DNA of 64,000 bases. It comes from Triatoma infestans (taxonomy: Eukaryota > Arthropoda > Insecta > Hemiptera > Reduviidae). Numbering within the stretch: position 1 is the first letter of the stretch; each line of letters starts with the position of its first letter. The notes beneath the pieces are model-generated. The model searched no databases. It saw only the letters and a list, made by a program, of their open reading frames with translations, and had not been told where the DNA came from. Positions 32,228 through 43,493 of the stretch are shown piece by piece. Where the stretch lies: contig JAAEAF010003561.1 in the NCBI GenBank assembly GCA_011037195.1, positions 1 through 64,000 on the forward strand, in the 5' to 3' direction. The position numbers and the translations under genes are program-made.

Positions 32228-32362
32228 ATGTTAGAGAGAGGCTTAGATAGATATGAAGATGGTAGCGAAATTTCCTTTATTAAAGGTGATTCGGATATCT
32301 CGCCAGCTGATTCTGATAGATCTGACAAAAGTTACAGCAAAAAAAGAAAAGTGAAAAAATAA
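32228..32362 (+). pseudogene. LINE 5' frame, lysine-rich (ORF1 remnant?)
   Basis: ATG at 32228 reads MLERGLDRYEDGSEISFIKG, then an acidic/serine stretch and a basic end (KKRKVKK, resembling a nuclear localisation signal) before TAA at 32360. It precedes the endonuclease with a very short gap, so most of ORF1 appears deleted. ORF1 identity is inferred from position. Confidence 0.4.
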
Positions 32363-32433
32363 AAACTGGAAGTCCCAAGACAAAAACATTTTCAAAAAAG
32401 GAAAAAAGGGCATTGGAGATTGGATTTTGAAAT

Positions 32434-33190
32434 ATGGCTGGCTTCGGAACTCTATTTAATTTGTGTGCTGCGGAGATAAACTACTTGATTGGGTTAGATA
32501 TTATTTTTTTAATGGAAACTTGGCTTCATTCTGAACTGACGGCTATACTTTCTGTTCTTCAAGATTTCAACTGTTATTGGTCAAAGGCGGTGAAAACATT
32601 TAACGTGGGACGAGCGAGTGGAAGTTTGGCTGTATTTATACAGAAGAGTGTGAAGTGTCAAGTGACACCCGTGGTGTATAATGAAAGTTGGATCTGTCTC
32701 TCGGTAAATATTGAATCTCATTCTTTTATTTTGGGTGCAGTGTATTGGAGATCTGGTCATTATTTTGATAATGTCACTGATTTATTTTTATCCGTCTTGA
32801 AAGAAGTCTTAGAGATTCACCCCGATTCTAATTTAATTATTGGAGGGGATTTTAACGTCCGTGTAGGTGAACTAACTCCTTAGATGAAGCCATTTTTGAA
32901 AATTCTAAATTATTTTCTAGTAGATTATCTTCTGATAAAATGATCATCATAGATGGTCTTGTTTGGTAGATATAATGGAAAATTTAGGTCTATTTTTGTG
33001 TAATGGCAGGTCAATGGGAGACAGACCAGGAAATATACATTTATTGGTAAACAGGGATGCAGTGTAGGGGATTTAGTCTGGGCTTCTATAGGTTTGATTG
33101 ATTATATTAGTAATATTGAAATAAATAATATCTCGCCTATATCTGATCATCAAGTCTGTGTTTTAAAGATAAATTTTCAATTAAAATGTA
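32434..33190 (+). pseudogene. LINE APE-type endonuclease domain
   Basis: The frame from 32434 begins with the N-terminal strand AGFGTLFN and the catalytic Glu in IIFLMETWL. It continues through GSLAVFIQKSV and ILGAVYWRSG to IIGGDFNVRVGE, the DFN catalytic motif. After a stop at 32881 and frameshifts the homologous stretch resumes (GDRPGKYTFIGKQGCSVGDL in another frame; DYISNIEIN from 33094) and reaches ISDHQVCVLK, the SDH motif with the catalytic His. All the catalytic motifs of an apurinic-type endonuclease can thus be seen, in broken frames. Confidence 0.85.
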
Positions 33191-33498
33191 ATAATTTCAA
33201 TTTAAATAATGATACTAGTATTTGGCGTATAAATAGATGTAACACGAATTTAGCTAAATTTAATGTGATTCTCAGCTTATCAGATAATGTTTACTTTATT
33301 AGTACATTTACCGAGGAATTGTATGATAATTTTATATCAATTTTACAAAATTATTTAAAAATTTCAAGAATGCTAGATTTAAAGCGTACTGATAACAATC
33401 CGGAGACCAGTAGGAATAAATCCTGGTTTAATTGTATTAATGCGAAACGGGAATTAAGCAAACTGCACAAAAATCAATTTTTGTGCCATTACTAAAAA

Positions 33499-34640
33499 AT
33501 GAGGACTCATATTTCGGTTTCTTTTGTCCCGAGTTGGATGATGAAATTTCACTTGATGAATTTACAATCATGTATTAAAAAATCTAAAATCAACAAAGCT
33601 GTTGGGCTGGGTATGATACCCAATGAGTGCTTAACGATGCTGCCCCCTGCTTGGGAACATTATTTATTGCATTTATTAAATAAAATATAAGGGAAGGGAT
33701 TAGCTCAGTGGTAGCGCGCTGGACTAGCAACGCGGAGACACGCGGTTTCGAATCAGTCGTGCTGCCCTTAGATTTTCTCGTCCTAGGAGCCCTACAGCTC
33801 ACTGTTCGGTGATGGACAGTGTTGTCTGTAGCGAGAGAACATTGTCCGGAGGCCGACAGTGCACTGAGAAGGCACAATAGATCTTTCAGGTCGCAGTGCG
33901 ATAATCCCCTACATCAAAAAAAAAAAAAATATGGTGTAGTGGGGATATTCCTTCTACTTGGGAAAATAAAACTCAAATTATTTAAATCAGGTAATAAGTT
34001 AGATCCAGGTACTATAGAGGTATTTCGATTTTTAACACTGTAGTAAAAATTTTAACTTCAATTTTATATATTAGGCTGAAAACAATCAAGTTATTCGAGA
34101 AGAGCAAATGGGATTTCGGAACGGACGAGGTTGTAAGGACGCAGTATTTACTTTTAGCTCAGTTATTAACATTCAATTACATCACCAAAAAAGGAAAGTT
34201 TGGGCTTTATTTGTTGATTTAAAGAAAGCATTCGGCTCTGTTTCTCATAATACTTAAATTGGGCGTAAGTAAGAAATATATTAGATTTTTAAAACAGATG
34301 TATGAATACGCGTTGGTGGTTATATCCGAAAATGACAAACTTTCTAATGAAATTCCTGTTACAGCCGGGGATGTGCGGGAGAAATTCTTTTCCCTTTAAT
34401 TTCCAATTTATTCATTTCCGATTTAATAGATTACTTCAAAGCCCAAGGAGCACAAGGTTTAATTATTTACAATAATAGAGATTTGATATTACAGTTATAT
34501 GCAGACGATATAGTTATTTTGGCATACTCATGGGCTGATGCCCAATCAAAGTTAAAAATATTGGGGAAATATTGCGAATTAAATAATTTATTAGTTAATG
34601 TTAAAAAACTAAAATGGTTCCATTTCATATAGGTCGCTTG
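33499..34640 (+). pseudogene. LINE reverse transcriptase domain, broken
   Basis: RT begins with KSKINKAVGLGMIPNECL (normally KAxGxDxIPNE; the Asp is Gly here) at 33560-33640 and is cut by the SINE. It resumes after 33930 with GNKLDPG and REEQMGFRNGRGCKDAVF (34110). A palm segment follows with VDLKKAFGSVSH, where the usual first catalytic Asp of the AFDSV motif is Gly. Then comes SDLIDYFKAQGAQG and LQLYADDIVILAY with YADD at 34498-34509. At least three frames are needed and the PLSP/GxxQG region around 34370 is disrupted. Confidence 0.85.
33691..33929 (+). mobile_element. tRNA-derived SINE, tail type B, nested in LINE
   Basis: Head GGGAAGGGATTAGCTCAGTG with A box TAGCTCAGTGG, B-box-like GGTTTCGAATC, TCGTCCTAGGAGCCCTACAG, the GGACAGTGTTGTCTG block, and a 3' part CACAATAGATCTTTCAGGTC followed by GCGATAATCCCCTACATCA and an A-run. 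AAAATAT precedes the head and ends the A-run, a plausible 7-bp target duplication; removing the SINE reunites the RT sequence around it. Confidence 0.9.
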
Positions 34641-34689
34641 AAGAAATATAAAAATTTTACTTTTAACAATAATAGTATAGATTGCGAAA

Positions 34690-35640
34690 AATTATTCACA
34701 TGTTCCCATGTTTTCGTCAGGAGAATTTAAGCGAACGGGAGATATTTTTCTTAAAAAAGGAGTTGTAGCCAATTCGGCGGTTTTAGAAATTCTGAAACGT
34801 TGTAAATAGGACTGTTGGGTGACCAGAGTGCAGTTATTTGATTCCATGTCCGAAAGTGCTGTTCTGTATTTATCAGAGGTGTGAGGCATACACAGTGTTT
34901 ATAGACGATTGAACGGAGTCAATTAAACTTTCTAAAAACACTTCTCCACTGCAGAAAAATACCCCGAATTGCTATGTTCGCCTCGAATCGGGTAGAATCC
35001 ATTGTAAATTTCAAGTGTTTAAAAAAATGTATCAGTGGTGGATTAAATTACTGTCTATGCCAGATGACCGTTTACCGAAATTGTGCTGTTTAAAACTATT
35101 AGGCCTCCTCATGCAATCTACTTCCATTCCTTTTAATTGGGCCCACGAAATGAGAAATATTCTGTTTTCTTTAGGCTCTTCTCAATTATGGGAAGGGCAA
35201 AACGTGGGCATGATTAAAAAAGAAAAACTTAATACTTTGAATAAACTTGAAAACTATTAATTGAAAGATATAAATTCAGTTTTAAATTCATCATACAACA
35301 CGATTTACCGCTCGATTAAGTACTCTTCAAGGTTACAAATCTTATTTAAAATTTAACTGTAATAAAACGAAATGATGACTTGTATCCCAACTTAGAATGG
35401 CAAATATGAAACATTGTAATATTTATTTCAAAGGTAAAAAGTATCAATTTCATTACGATGAGAACTGTAAATTTTGTTTAAACAATAAAAAAGATTACAG
35501 ACTACATTTCATATTAGAATGTCCGGCGTATTTAATATATAGAAATAAATATTTAGAAAGATTTATAAATAAGATTCCGAACAAAACTGGTCAGCGATAC
35601 AACTGTTAACAATAGATACAATAGATAAATTAAATTGTTT
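34690..35640 (+). pseudogene. LINE C-terminal region with zinc knuckle
   Basis: Beyond the RT the frame at 35015-35260 reads KKMYQWWIKLLSMPDDRLPK, then a leucine-rich stretch. The frame at 35397-35609 has YHYDENCKFCLNN-like CxxC followed by HFILECPAYLIYR. This is the Cys-His-Cys cluster (CxxC...HxxxxC) near the end of many LINE pols, and it is intact here. Confidence 0.75.
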
Positions 35641-35726
35641 GTTTGTACATAGTTTAAATATAAGAAATTTATGATTTGTGTTTATTTACTGAAGAGAGAC
35701 TATTTATTTTTATTCTAAGATATTTA

Positions 35727-35734
<8 letters not shown>

Positions 35735-35766
<32 letters not shown>

Positions 35767-35772
35767 ATTATT
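35735..35772 (+). repeat. (TTA)n microsatellite
   Basis: An uninterrupted ATT repeat in the LINE 3' untranslated part. Confidence 0.9.
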
Positions 35773-36010
35773 TTTTTGTTGTTGTTCAGTTGCATTTTGT
35801 TTCCATTTATACATAATAGTTTGCTTTTCTTTTGTACGAAGATTTTACAATTTACCTTAGTTTCATTTATTCTTATAGTTAAATTATGATAATGTAATCT
35901 GCATAATCTTATTTTATTGTATTTTTTTTGTTTTGTTAATGGCCAACCTTATGGCTATAGGATGTATACATTATGAGTCAATAGGATGTATACAATATTC
36001 TATTCTATTC

Positions 36011-36310
36011 TATATATACATTTGTTGTATGTTTGTATGTCACTCCAATTTTGTGTGTGTGAACAATTATATCAAAATCGTATATTAGACTTGAAATTTG
36101 ATTCTCACTACATTAAATTTGATATTCAAACTATATAAGTATAAATAGATCTGAAACGTTTATTTGAAACAATTTTTCTGGTTAATCTTTTTTGAGAGAG
36201 ATTCTGTGGTTGCTGCATGCCGACCGTCACCTTAGTGTTTTATTTAAACTGCCATTTTAATATTACTTGAGTAGGTTTTTTCAGATTGCTCTGATTTTTG
36301 GAAAAAAAAT
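36011..36310 (+). repeat. H1 family, internal fragment
   Basis: GTGTGTGTGAACAATTATATCAAAATCG, GAAACGTTTATTTGAAACAATTTTTCTGG and a 3' module piece; no ends. Confidence 0.5.
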
Positions 36311-36344
36311 GATTCGAGTAAGTTTCCTGCTAAACAGATAATAG

Positions 36345-36778
36345 TATTACAATTATTTACATTGAATCTCGAAATTTGGGCACTACTAGAGTTGGTACAT
36401 TAGGTGCGCTACGTGTAACATTAGCAAAAGAAATGTCTGCTAGGCGGGTGGACTGAACTAATGGCTCGAGTGGTGTGAGAGCACTCAAGTCTTGGCCGAT
36501 AGAAAGATAGAATTATTAACCCTTCTAATTCCGGCTTGAATGGCGTCAATAGTGAGACCTTCTATGGGCTCAGTCGCACACAAATAAGGTGACAATTTAC
36601 TATCATGTTTATTATAGGCATTTTCTAATGAGGTTTGAAGGTAAGCAAGTTTAGACTTAACAGTAGCTGTGCCTAACGTTAAATTGGATGCCTGCTCTTT
36701 TTTATCTTCAAAATGATTGATAGCAGCTTGAACAAGAGCTGCAAAGCAAGCTACGGTAAAGTCAGATTTAGGAGGCAC
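36345..36778 (-). pseudogene. Gag-like frame
   Basis: The minus-strand frame from ATG at 36778 begins MPPKSDFTVACFAALVQAAI and continues with an alpha-helical, charged stretch (HFEDKKEQASNL, SLENAYNKHDSKLSPYL). It stops at 36485. A +1 frame continues with IGQDLSALTPLEPLVQSTRL and ends VVPKFRDSM at about 36350. The helical N-terminal region followed by a Pro/Leu-rich linker to a TLVVPKF-type strand resembles BEL/Pao gag (where LPRLxLPxF is usual). This is pattern resemblance only. Confidence 0.35.
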
Positions 36779-37009
36779 GATAAATAGAAATAAATTGCTT
36801 AAAGTTAGACAAATTTAAATGAAGTAAAAATACAAATGTTTATACAAGTATGGATGTGTATACTAGAAACAACAAATATCCAGGTATAAACAATGCAACA
36901 TGTTAAAACGCTGAAACATAAGTAACGGAAAAACACAATAAATATAAATCTATTGAGCAAAGATAATGGCATCAGATGCCAGAGAGCAAAATTGCAAAAG
37001 AGAAAATTA

Positions 37010-37390
37010 TCTTCAGTTAATAACAGAAAACCTTTAGTAGTATACAGAGGTGAAGATAAAGGAATTACCATTTAATACAGAGGTAAATCAATAAAAAGTT
37101 AAAAAAGGTTATCTTCAGGTAGTAATTCACAGGTAAAAAATGAAAAAACGAAAGGAAATAGCCTGTAGTTGTACTAACTGAGACCAAAAATTGAAAAGCG
37201 AAAAGAAAACCCTCTGTAGTTATACAGAGGTTAACAAAACAACGAAAACAAAAACCCTCTGGTAGTTATACAGAGGTAAAAAATGAAAGGACAAAAGGAA
37301 AAAACCCTTTGGTAGTTTATGCAGAGGTAAAAAATGAAAAACGAAAAACAATTCTCTGGTAGTTTATGTGCAGAAAAATTATCGTCCAAA
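37010..37390 (-). repeat. Degenerate tandem repeat of hairpin units
   Basis: About six units of roughly 60-70 bp. The clearest contain CCTCTG, TAGTTATA, CAGAGG, a short stem-loop, followed by an A-rich spacer with AAAAAATGAAA and ACGAAA. Units at 37210-37230 and 37256-37278 keep the stem best; outer units decay. Confidence 0.7.
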
Positions 37391-38690
37391 AATAAAGAAG
37401 ACTGGAATGAAGACCTGGGGGGAAACAAAAAACAGCATAACAAACAAATAAACCTCTATTTATTAAGATCTTGAATCACCAATGTCCACAGTACAGCAAT
37501 ATTTTTAAACGCTTCGCACAGAGCTTAGAGTAGAATAGGCTTAATGCTATCTGTAACCCAATTGGAAGCAATTGTGGTAGCGTCGCCATGGAGAAAATTT
37601 AGCAAGCTAGCATGCCCGAGCTTTCACGCCAAGCGGACGAACCCTCTAGTCGGACAGCAAGTCACATGTCCGTTTCCATGAAATCGGGTGTCAATTTCCA
37701 GATCGGAGGACCATCAGGAATAACCTGAATAACGAAGATTAAATAAAGATTAGCGAAATAGTCATAACTGAAGACAAGTGGTAATTAAGTAAATGGCCAC
37801 AACATAGAAGGTAATTGAGTGGGTCAAGGTACGGATACGCCTTCACAGTGAAAGATTCAAATAGTTGTTAAATAGAAACAGAAATGAATAGGTAAAAAGA
37901 AATTACCTTAACCTTGACCGAAGGATTATACGTCTGCAGTGGTTTGCCGACGTACCAGGCGAAACACCTATTCTCGCATAAAAAAGATGCTTAGTTCTGT
38001 AATGAAGAAACGCGATTAGTAAGCAAAAAACTCAGACTTATCAGCTAAAAGTGGTTAAAGAAACTGAAGCAGTAAAATACCCGAATAAGTGAATATGGGT
38101 GAGGTTAGCTGAAAACTAATAGAAAGTTTTACACACTGGCATAAATAAAAGATTCCCAATAGAATGGCAAAAATATTAAATGAAAGGTATTCATGAAATA
38201 TAACAAAATACCTGCCGTAATTACCTGGTTTCAGCCTCGTAGTAATAAGTGAAGACCCTGTTAGTAGTCAAGTTCGTGAATTTAACCACTCTGCACAAAA
38301 GGTCTTGCCAACAAGATTTATGGTTAAAGTGCAATACTTAAATATATAAAGGGTAAGTAGCTCGAAAGAGAGAAGAATATATAATGATAAATAATAGAAT
38401 AAAGAAATACCGAATAAGAGCTACATTACCCAATAATTGAATCTTTACCAGTGTACCAAGCTTGGTACATGCGATTTGGAGTAATATATGTTGCGAGAAA
38501 AAATTGGCTGAAAACTGGTTTGAAGTATCCAAACAGCCCAACTTGATAAAATGACGATACAGCAGAACAGAAAAACATTAGCAGCAGAAAAAAACCAACT
38601 GCCACACGAAATCCAAGTAATTTAAATTCGCGGGATTTTAAATCTCTTACATTGGGCAGAGATTTATCTTAGATTGAGATAAATCGTGTG

Positions 38691-39275
38691 TGTTTCATAG
38701 GATTTCTTTTATATATTCTTGGTACTAATGATGGCTGTTTTGATAAACAAAGAAAAATGTGTAAAAACGTCAACCTTACATTGGCTGGCCATCTATTATA
38801 TTCTTTGTACAGTCTCTGAAATGGAGCCAGGTAATCTGAAAAAAAAAGGAACATCTAATATAATAACCTATACTTATTACAATCATTTGAAGTGCAACTT
38901 ATCTGTGTTATATAATTTGCTGCTTCATTATTACTATCTCTCTTACTCTCTAACTCTGTCTCTCTTGCAAATGCATTCACTCCAGCTAGTATGCGGGTAT
39001 AACTGAGAATATAAAGTTTTGGCCATGACTTCATCTTTAGAAAAATTAATAAAAACCTTTCACTTATGGCTATCTTAAATGTTTTTTTACAATTTCATGA
39101 CTTTAGCAATTATATTTATTAGAACAAAGTGAAAAAATATAATAAATTGTTTAAGAACCAAAGACTTCCTCTGGGGGGGGGGCAAATAATATACAAAAAA
39201 AAAGTTTTTTATCACTTCTATTTGAAACTTATTTCAGAGAATAGTTATTTATCAAACCATGTACTAAAGTAATGC
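38691..39275. other. No feature recognised
   Basis: AT-rich; a CT-biased stretch at 38936-38965 and a G-run at 39173-39181 that may be an H1 relic. Confidence 0.5.
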
Positions 39276-40118
39276 TTTTTATTTTCTCACACCTCTAGTA
39301 AGAGGAAGTAAGGTATTGCGCAAGTGCCGGATCTTGGAAATTTGAGTTTTCACCGGAAATTCATAATTGGGGCCCCCTGGATACGAAAAAAATCAGTTTT
39401 CAGCAAGTGTGTGAGATATTAACAGAATAACTCAAAAATCAAAAGTCGCAGAAGGCCCAAACTTGGTATTACTTTTAGGTAACGCTTACGCACATCAGAC
39501 ACGAAGATTTCGGATAAAATCTATCAACCTGAAATTCTATTTTAGTGAATTTTTTTTTTTCAAATGTTTTTTATTTTCTCCAAAACGGTTACAAACGATT
39601 TTCTTGTATACTATCTAGACCCTTATACCGTATCACTTCTATTTGTAATATTTTCGCGGGAAAATTGTTTTTTTGGAGGGTTCTGAGGGAACAGTACGCA
39701 TTACGCTTCATTCTGAAGTACTACTTCAGTGTAATATATGGTTTTACCACCAATATAATATTAATACACTTCAGAACCATGTTAGAATTCCATATTTGGA
39801 AGAAAAAAAAAAACTAGTTGTTCCGGAAGTGCGATTTTACGGAATATGTTTTTTGAGTTTTTTTTTTAAATTTTCTCAAAAACGGTTAACAACGATTTTC
39901 TTTAAACTTGGAATGCTTGCTGGTAAATAATAGTTTTAACATAGAGCGCTCCAAATAAGACCGCTCAGGTTTACAAGGAAAAACCCCCCCACCACCACTT
40001 TTATGGCCAACCGAACTAAATATTGTAAAGATGTAATATTAAAGAAAATTTCATGATTAACTTGTATTATTAATTAGAGTAAGAGAAAGTCGTGTGAGTG
40101 TTTCACATCAGGTTTTTT
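39276..40118 (+). repeat. H1 family, long copy of a second subtype
   Basis: Both ends are present: TTTTTATTTTCTCACACCTC and, at the right, GAGTAAGAGAAAGTCGTGTGAGTGTTTCACATCAGG. The body differs from copies A-D: ACGAAGATTTCGGATAAAATC and GGTTACAAACGATTTTC modules, and a block of crowded AATCGCCG-free sequence (AGAGCGCTCCAAATAAGACC) near 39945. The subtype is shared with 42776-43490 and 49561-50400. Confidence 0.8.
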
Positions 40119-41080
40119 TAAATATTCTATTTTTAAGTATTTTATTATGAACACCTTGTTTAATTAGTAAACTCTTTGTTAGAGTACTATCACTTATCGT
40201 AGTCGAATTTTTGAAGTTTGTTCTTATTCTTTTGATGTTCCTAAAATTAACAAGTTAGCCAGAGTTTCTTATATGTATTTATCTTATTGTTTTGTACATA
40301 GAAAATATGTACTTTCACGACTTATTTATAAACTGAGAATGTTACGTACATTCTCTTGTTTACACTAGTTAATATATAGTAAAAGCGCTTACATAGTTGT
40401 GTAAACTTTATATATTAATATTACATCTAACATATAGAATAATGAGATCATGTATTGTTCAATTGTATAATAATCCCTTTCACTATTTTACATTTCCTTC
40501 TTATTTATTATTTTATGAAGAAAAATAACTTTTTAATTTATATTTTCTATCATTTTTAATTTATAATAAAAATAAAAATTAATGATTCCATTAAAAAAAA
40601 AAAAAAAATAAGCTGATAATTAAAGTTTATTATCTTACTATAAGTAGGTAATAATTTTTAATACATATCGTGTTTCTTATAATAATGTGTTACTAAAATT
40701 GGCCGCTATTGGTGTTGAAATGGCCCGCAGCCTGACAAATTACACATAAACTTCGGTTTTTTATTACAGTATTTTAACATCAGTTGGGTTATATTACTTG
40801 TTAATATTAAACTTTCTGGTTATCTTTTTATTATTTATATATAATTTATAATTAATTTTAGATGTTACAATATTTTGAAAATTGTTTTTCAGAAAAATAT
40901 CATCTATGTTCGTGGTCTTCACCATGATTTTCTCTCGCAATTACATTATTGAAGAGAAGTAATTGTTTAATTGAAAATATTTTTATATTTTGAAATATAT
41001 GTTTAATTGAGTTTAACACCAGATTTCTTTTTCATTAAAAGTAAACACCCTTCCAGAAAATTGCAAGTAAATCTCATCTA
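40119..41080. other. AT-rich interval, nothing recognised
   Basis: Very AT-rich, A-run at 40592; no coding frame or terminal repeats found. Confidence 0.55.
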
Positions 41081-41695
41081 TCATTTCCTCAGCGTTTCAC
41101 GCCTTTCCTTGGGACCTGACCTTCTCAACAATGCTGCACCAACTCCGGGTTTCTTGGCAGCAGACTACCAATTCTGAATGTCCAGAAGTTGGCACGCCGC
41201 CTTCACCATTCTTCCATTTCGGCCTTCTTATAACAATTCATTTCGCTTTCCATCTTAATAGTAAACACTTTCCGTAGGGACATCTTCACTCATTCATAAA
41301 ACATAACGTACCTATCCATATTGTGGCAGTAAGGCGAATATCCTTTATGACATTAGGTTCTTTGTATAGTTTCGCCAGGCGCATTCTCCACTGTAATCTA
41401 TATCCTTTATTAATAATCTTCTTTCAAAGACGAGTAGCTTTTGCTATTCTCTCGGCCTACGCAAAACCGCTCCATAGGTCAGGAAAAGTTCGATGAATAA
41501 GTTATATATGATGGTATTAAACACGTTATCTTGGTGAAACATTGTACATTGCAGTTTTTTATGTATTTCAGTACTGCAAAATAACACCTATTCGCAGCGA
41601 TGAGTCTCTGCGTTTTATCTGCTGATTAAGATCATTATCCGCTGTTCCAATGATATACTTATAAATATATAAACTCTTTCGAAGCTCCAGTTTGT
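41081..41695 (-). pseudogene. LINE reverse-transcriptase C-terminal fragment
   Basis: On the minus strand, in shifting frames, one reads DNDLNQQIK, LIAANRCYFAVLKYIKN, then SLKEDY/KDIRLTATIWIG and finally SIVEKVRSQGKA. These correspond to the region after the RT fingers/thumb of LINEs that ends with AANRCYFxLxKxLKS, LYKEPNVIKDIRxxRLxWxGHV and a terminal VEKVRSQxKA. Many stops and shifts; no intact domain. Confidence 0.75.
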
Positions 41696-41699
41696 AAAA

Positions 41700-42775
41700 T
41701 AATGTTATATTCTAGGTATTTTTTTTTTTCTAACAACAGATCCTTCTTTCAGGATATATAATTCTCATGATGATCTTCTTTTTGTAGGACAGCTTTCTTT
41801 TAATTATATTATATTACATTACTTGCAATTCCATAATTTCTTTATTAGACCGTACAACCAGTAGTGGTTTGTAACATTACCTAGGCCGTAACATATATGT
41901 ATTTTTTTTTCAATCTTTTTAAATACATAAAAAAAAATATAAAAAAAATTACAAGGCTCTTAATCCCTTGTTCTAAAGCTTCTTTTTTCTCTTTATATCG
42001 TGGGAAATACATCGCGAAGTCATCATGAGATTAAAACCAATTTCATTTAATACTATACTTTTTACAAAACAACACATGAGACAACTTGTCAGTCCGCGTC
42101 CGGTCATATATATATAGTATTTTTTCTTTCAAGTTGATAATGAAAGCTAAGTTTATTTTTTTTCTCTCTCTCTCCTTTGTAAAAATAAACTAAATTAATA
42201 GCACATAATAATTATGGTAATTAACCTATACAACACGAATATCCAATCATTTTGATTCTTACTTATTGAATGTAAAATAAAATTCAAGGAAGTTTTTATA
42301 TGTATTTTATGTATTGTTTATATTATTTGTTTTTTCATTACGAAAAACATTGTGATAAAAAATTACGATAATTTGTTGATAATAATATATATTTGTGACA
42401 AATTGTTCATAGATTCTTTATAATTAAATTTGGAAATAAACATTACAAAATTTAAATCAAAATATTTACTGCTATTGTACGTGTGAATATGTAAAATAGT
42501 GCCCATGTTTATTCAAAATACAAAACAAATTATTATTTATGTATGTCGGATACAATTCACCCACTATCAACAATGTCAAATACAGCAGTCGTATACAATT
42601 TGTTTCTCAATATTGTTTTGTATTTTTCCTTTATTTCACTTTCAATCTTCTTGATATTCAAGTTAATACAATATACAACGTCATTTTTATTTATGTTATC
42701 ATATTTTGTTGTTATAAGTTTATTTTAATGTTTTTGAAAAAATATATACGAAAAAAAATATATATATATATATAC
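41700..42775. other. AT-rich interval, nothing recognised
   Basis: (AT)n tract at 42759-42774, poly-T tracts; no conserved frame. Confidence 0.55.
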
Positions 42776-43493
42776 GAAATAGCGCAGGAAGTGCCTCAGA
42801 TATGAAGATTTCGGGTAAAATCCATCAACCGGAAGTGGGACTTTACTGAATGTATAGTTTTTCGTGATTTTCTCAAAAACGGTCCAACAATTTTCTTTAA
42901 ACGTCGCATACTATTTACACACATTAATCACTTTTATTTGAAACATTTTTCCAGGGAAACTTGAGTTTTGGGTGGTTCTGGGGAGGGGGCAGTAGCGTTA
43001 TGCTTTTCTCAAAAATACCACTTCACTACAATATATATAGTTCTGCCACCTCGTTCAAATTAGAAGCATTTGTAGAATACCAAATTTGAAGGAAAACTAG
43101 TTAACCGGAAGTGCGATTTTACAGAACAAGTTTTTGAATTCTTCAGAATTTTTTTTCGAAAACGGTTACAACGATTTTCTTTAGAAATGCCATGTTTGCT
43201 GCATATATAGAAACGTATCACTTTTATTTGATACATTTTTTCTCAAAAAATTAAAAACTTTAGAGGGGTATTGAAGTTATTCTGTCAGTTAGTTTAAATT
43301 TAAATTTGCTTAAACTTTCTTGGTTTTATCATAGAGTGCTCCACATAAAGCCGCTCAGGTATACAAGTAAAATCCCCACCATTATTGCAGCTCAATTAAA
43401 CATTATAATTTTAAAGACAATTTCTTGATTAAAATTGTATAAATTAGAGTGAGAGAAAGTCGTGTGAGTGTTTCACACCAGAGTATTTTTTCA
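42776..43493 (+). repeat. H1 family, second subtype, 5' truncated
   Basis: Starts inside the body (GCGCAGGAAGTGCCTCAGATATGAAGATTTCGG), CCGGAAGTGGG at 42831, CCGGAAGTGCG at 43104, AGAGTGCTCCACATAAAGCCGC, and the tail GTGAGAGAAAGTCGTGTGAGTGTTTCACACCAGAG to 43487. Confidence 0.75.

Larger units (their letters stand above)
32164..36010 (+). mobile_element. Nearly full-length decayed LINE (APE endonuclease + RT)
   Basis: One non-LTR element in plus orientation: a short basic N-terminal frame, endonuclease, reverse transcriptase and C-terminal zinc-knuckle region, ending after GGATGTATACAATATTCTATTC, a (TATTC)n-like simple tail near 35990-36010. Multiple frameshifts and stops show it is inactive. 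A SINE is inserted in the RT region at 33691-33929. No long terminal repeats are present. The sub-parts are listed separately. The clade is not certain; the C-terminal layout is found in several Jockey/I-related groups. Confidence 0.85.
36313..38690 (-). mobile_element. Probable BEL/Pao-type LTR retrotransposon, 5' portion
   Basis: A contiguous block with its own texture and no H1 sequence. Read on the minus strand it would be LTR and leader (38690 to about 37700), a motif TGATGGTCCTCCGATCTGG around 37710 that resembles the GGTCCTYCGANCYGG sequence often seen ahead of gag in insect BEL elements, a leader with tandem hairpin units (37010-37390) and then a gag-like frame starting at 36778. It is cut off at about 36313, so no protease, RT or integrase remains and no second LTR is seen. 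LTR limits could not be defined. Confidence 0.4.

Noticed and set aside
33691..33770. Functional tRNA gene
   Set aside because: A and B boxes are visible but no consistent cloverleaf with anticodon and acceptor stem forms; the sequence continues into a SINE body with an A-tail.
37010..37390. CRISPR-like array
   Set aside because: Units are degenerate, spacers are similar A-rich sequence rather than unique, and the window is eukaryotic.
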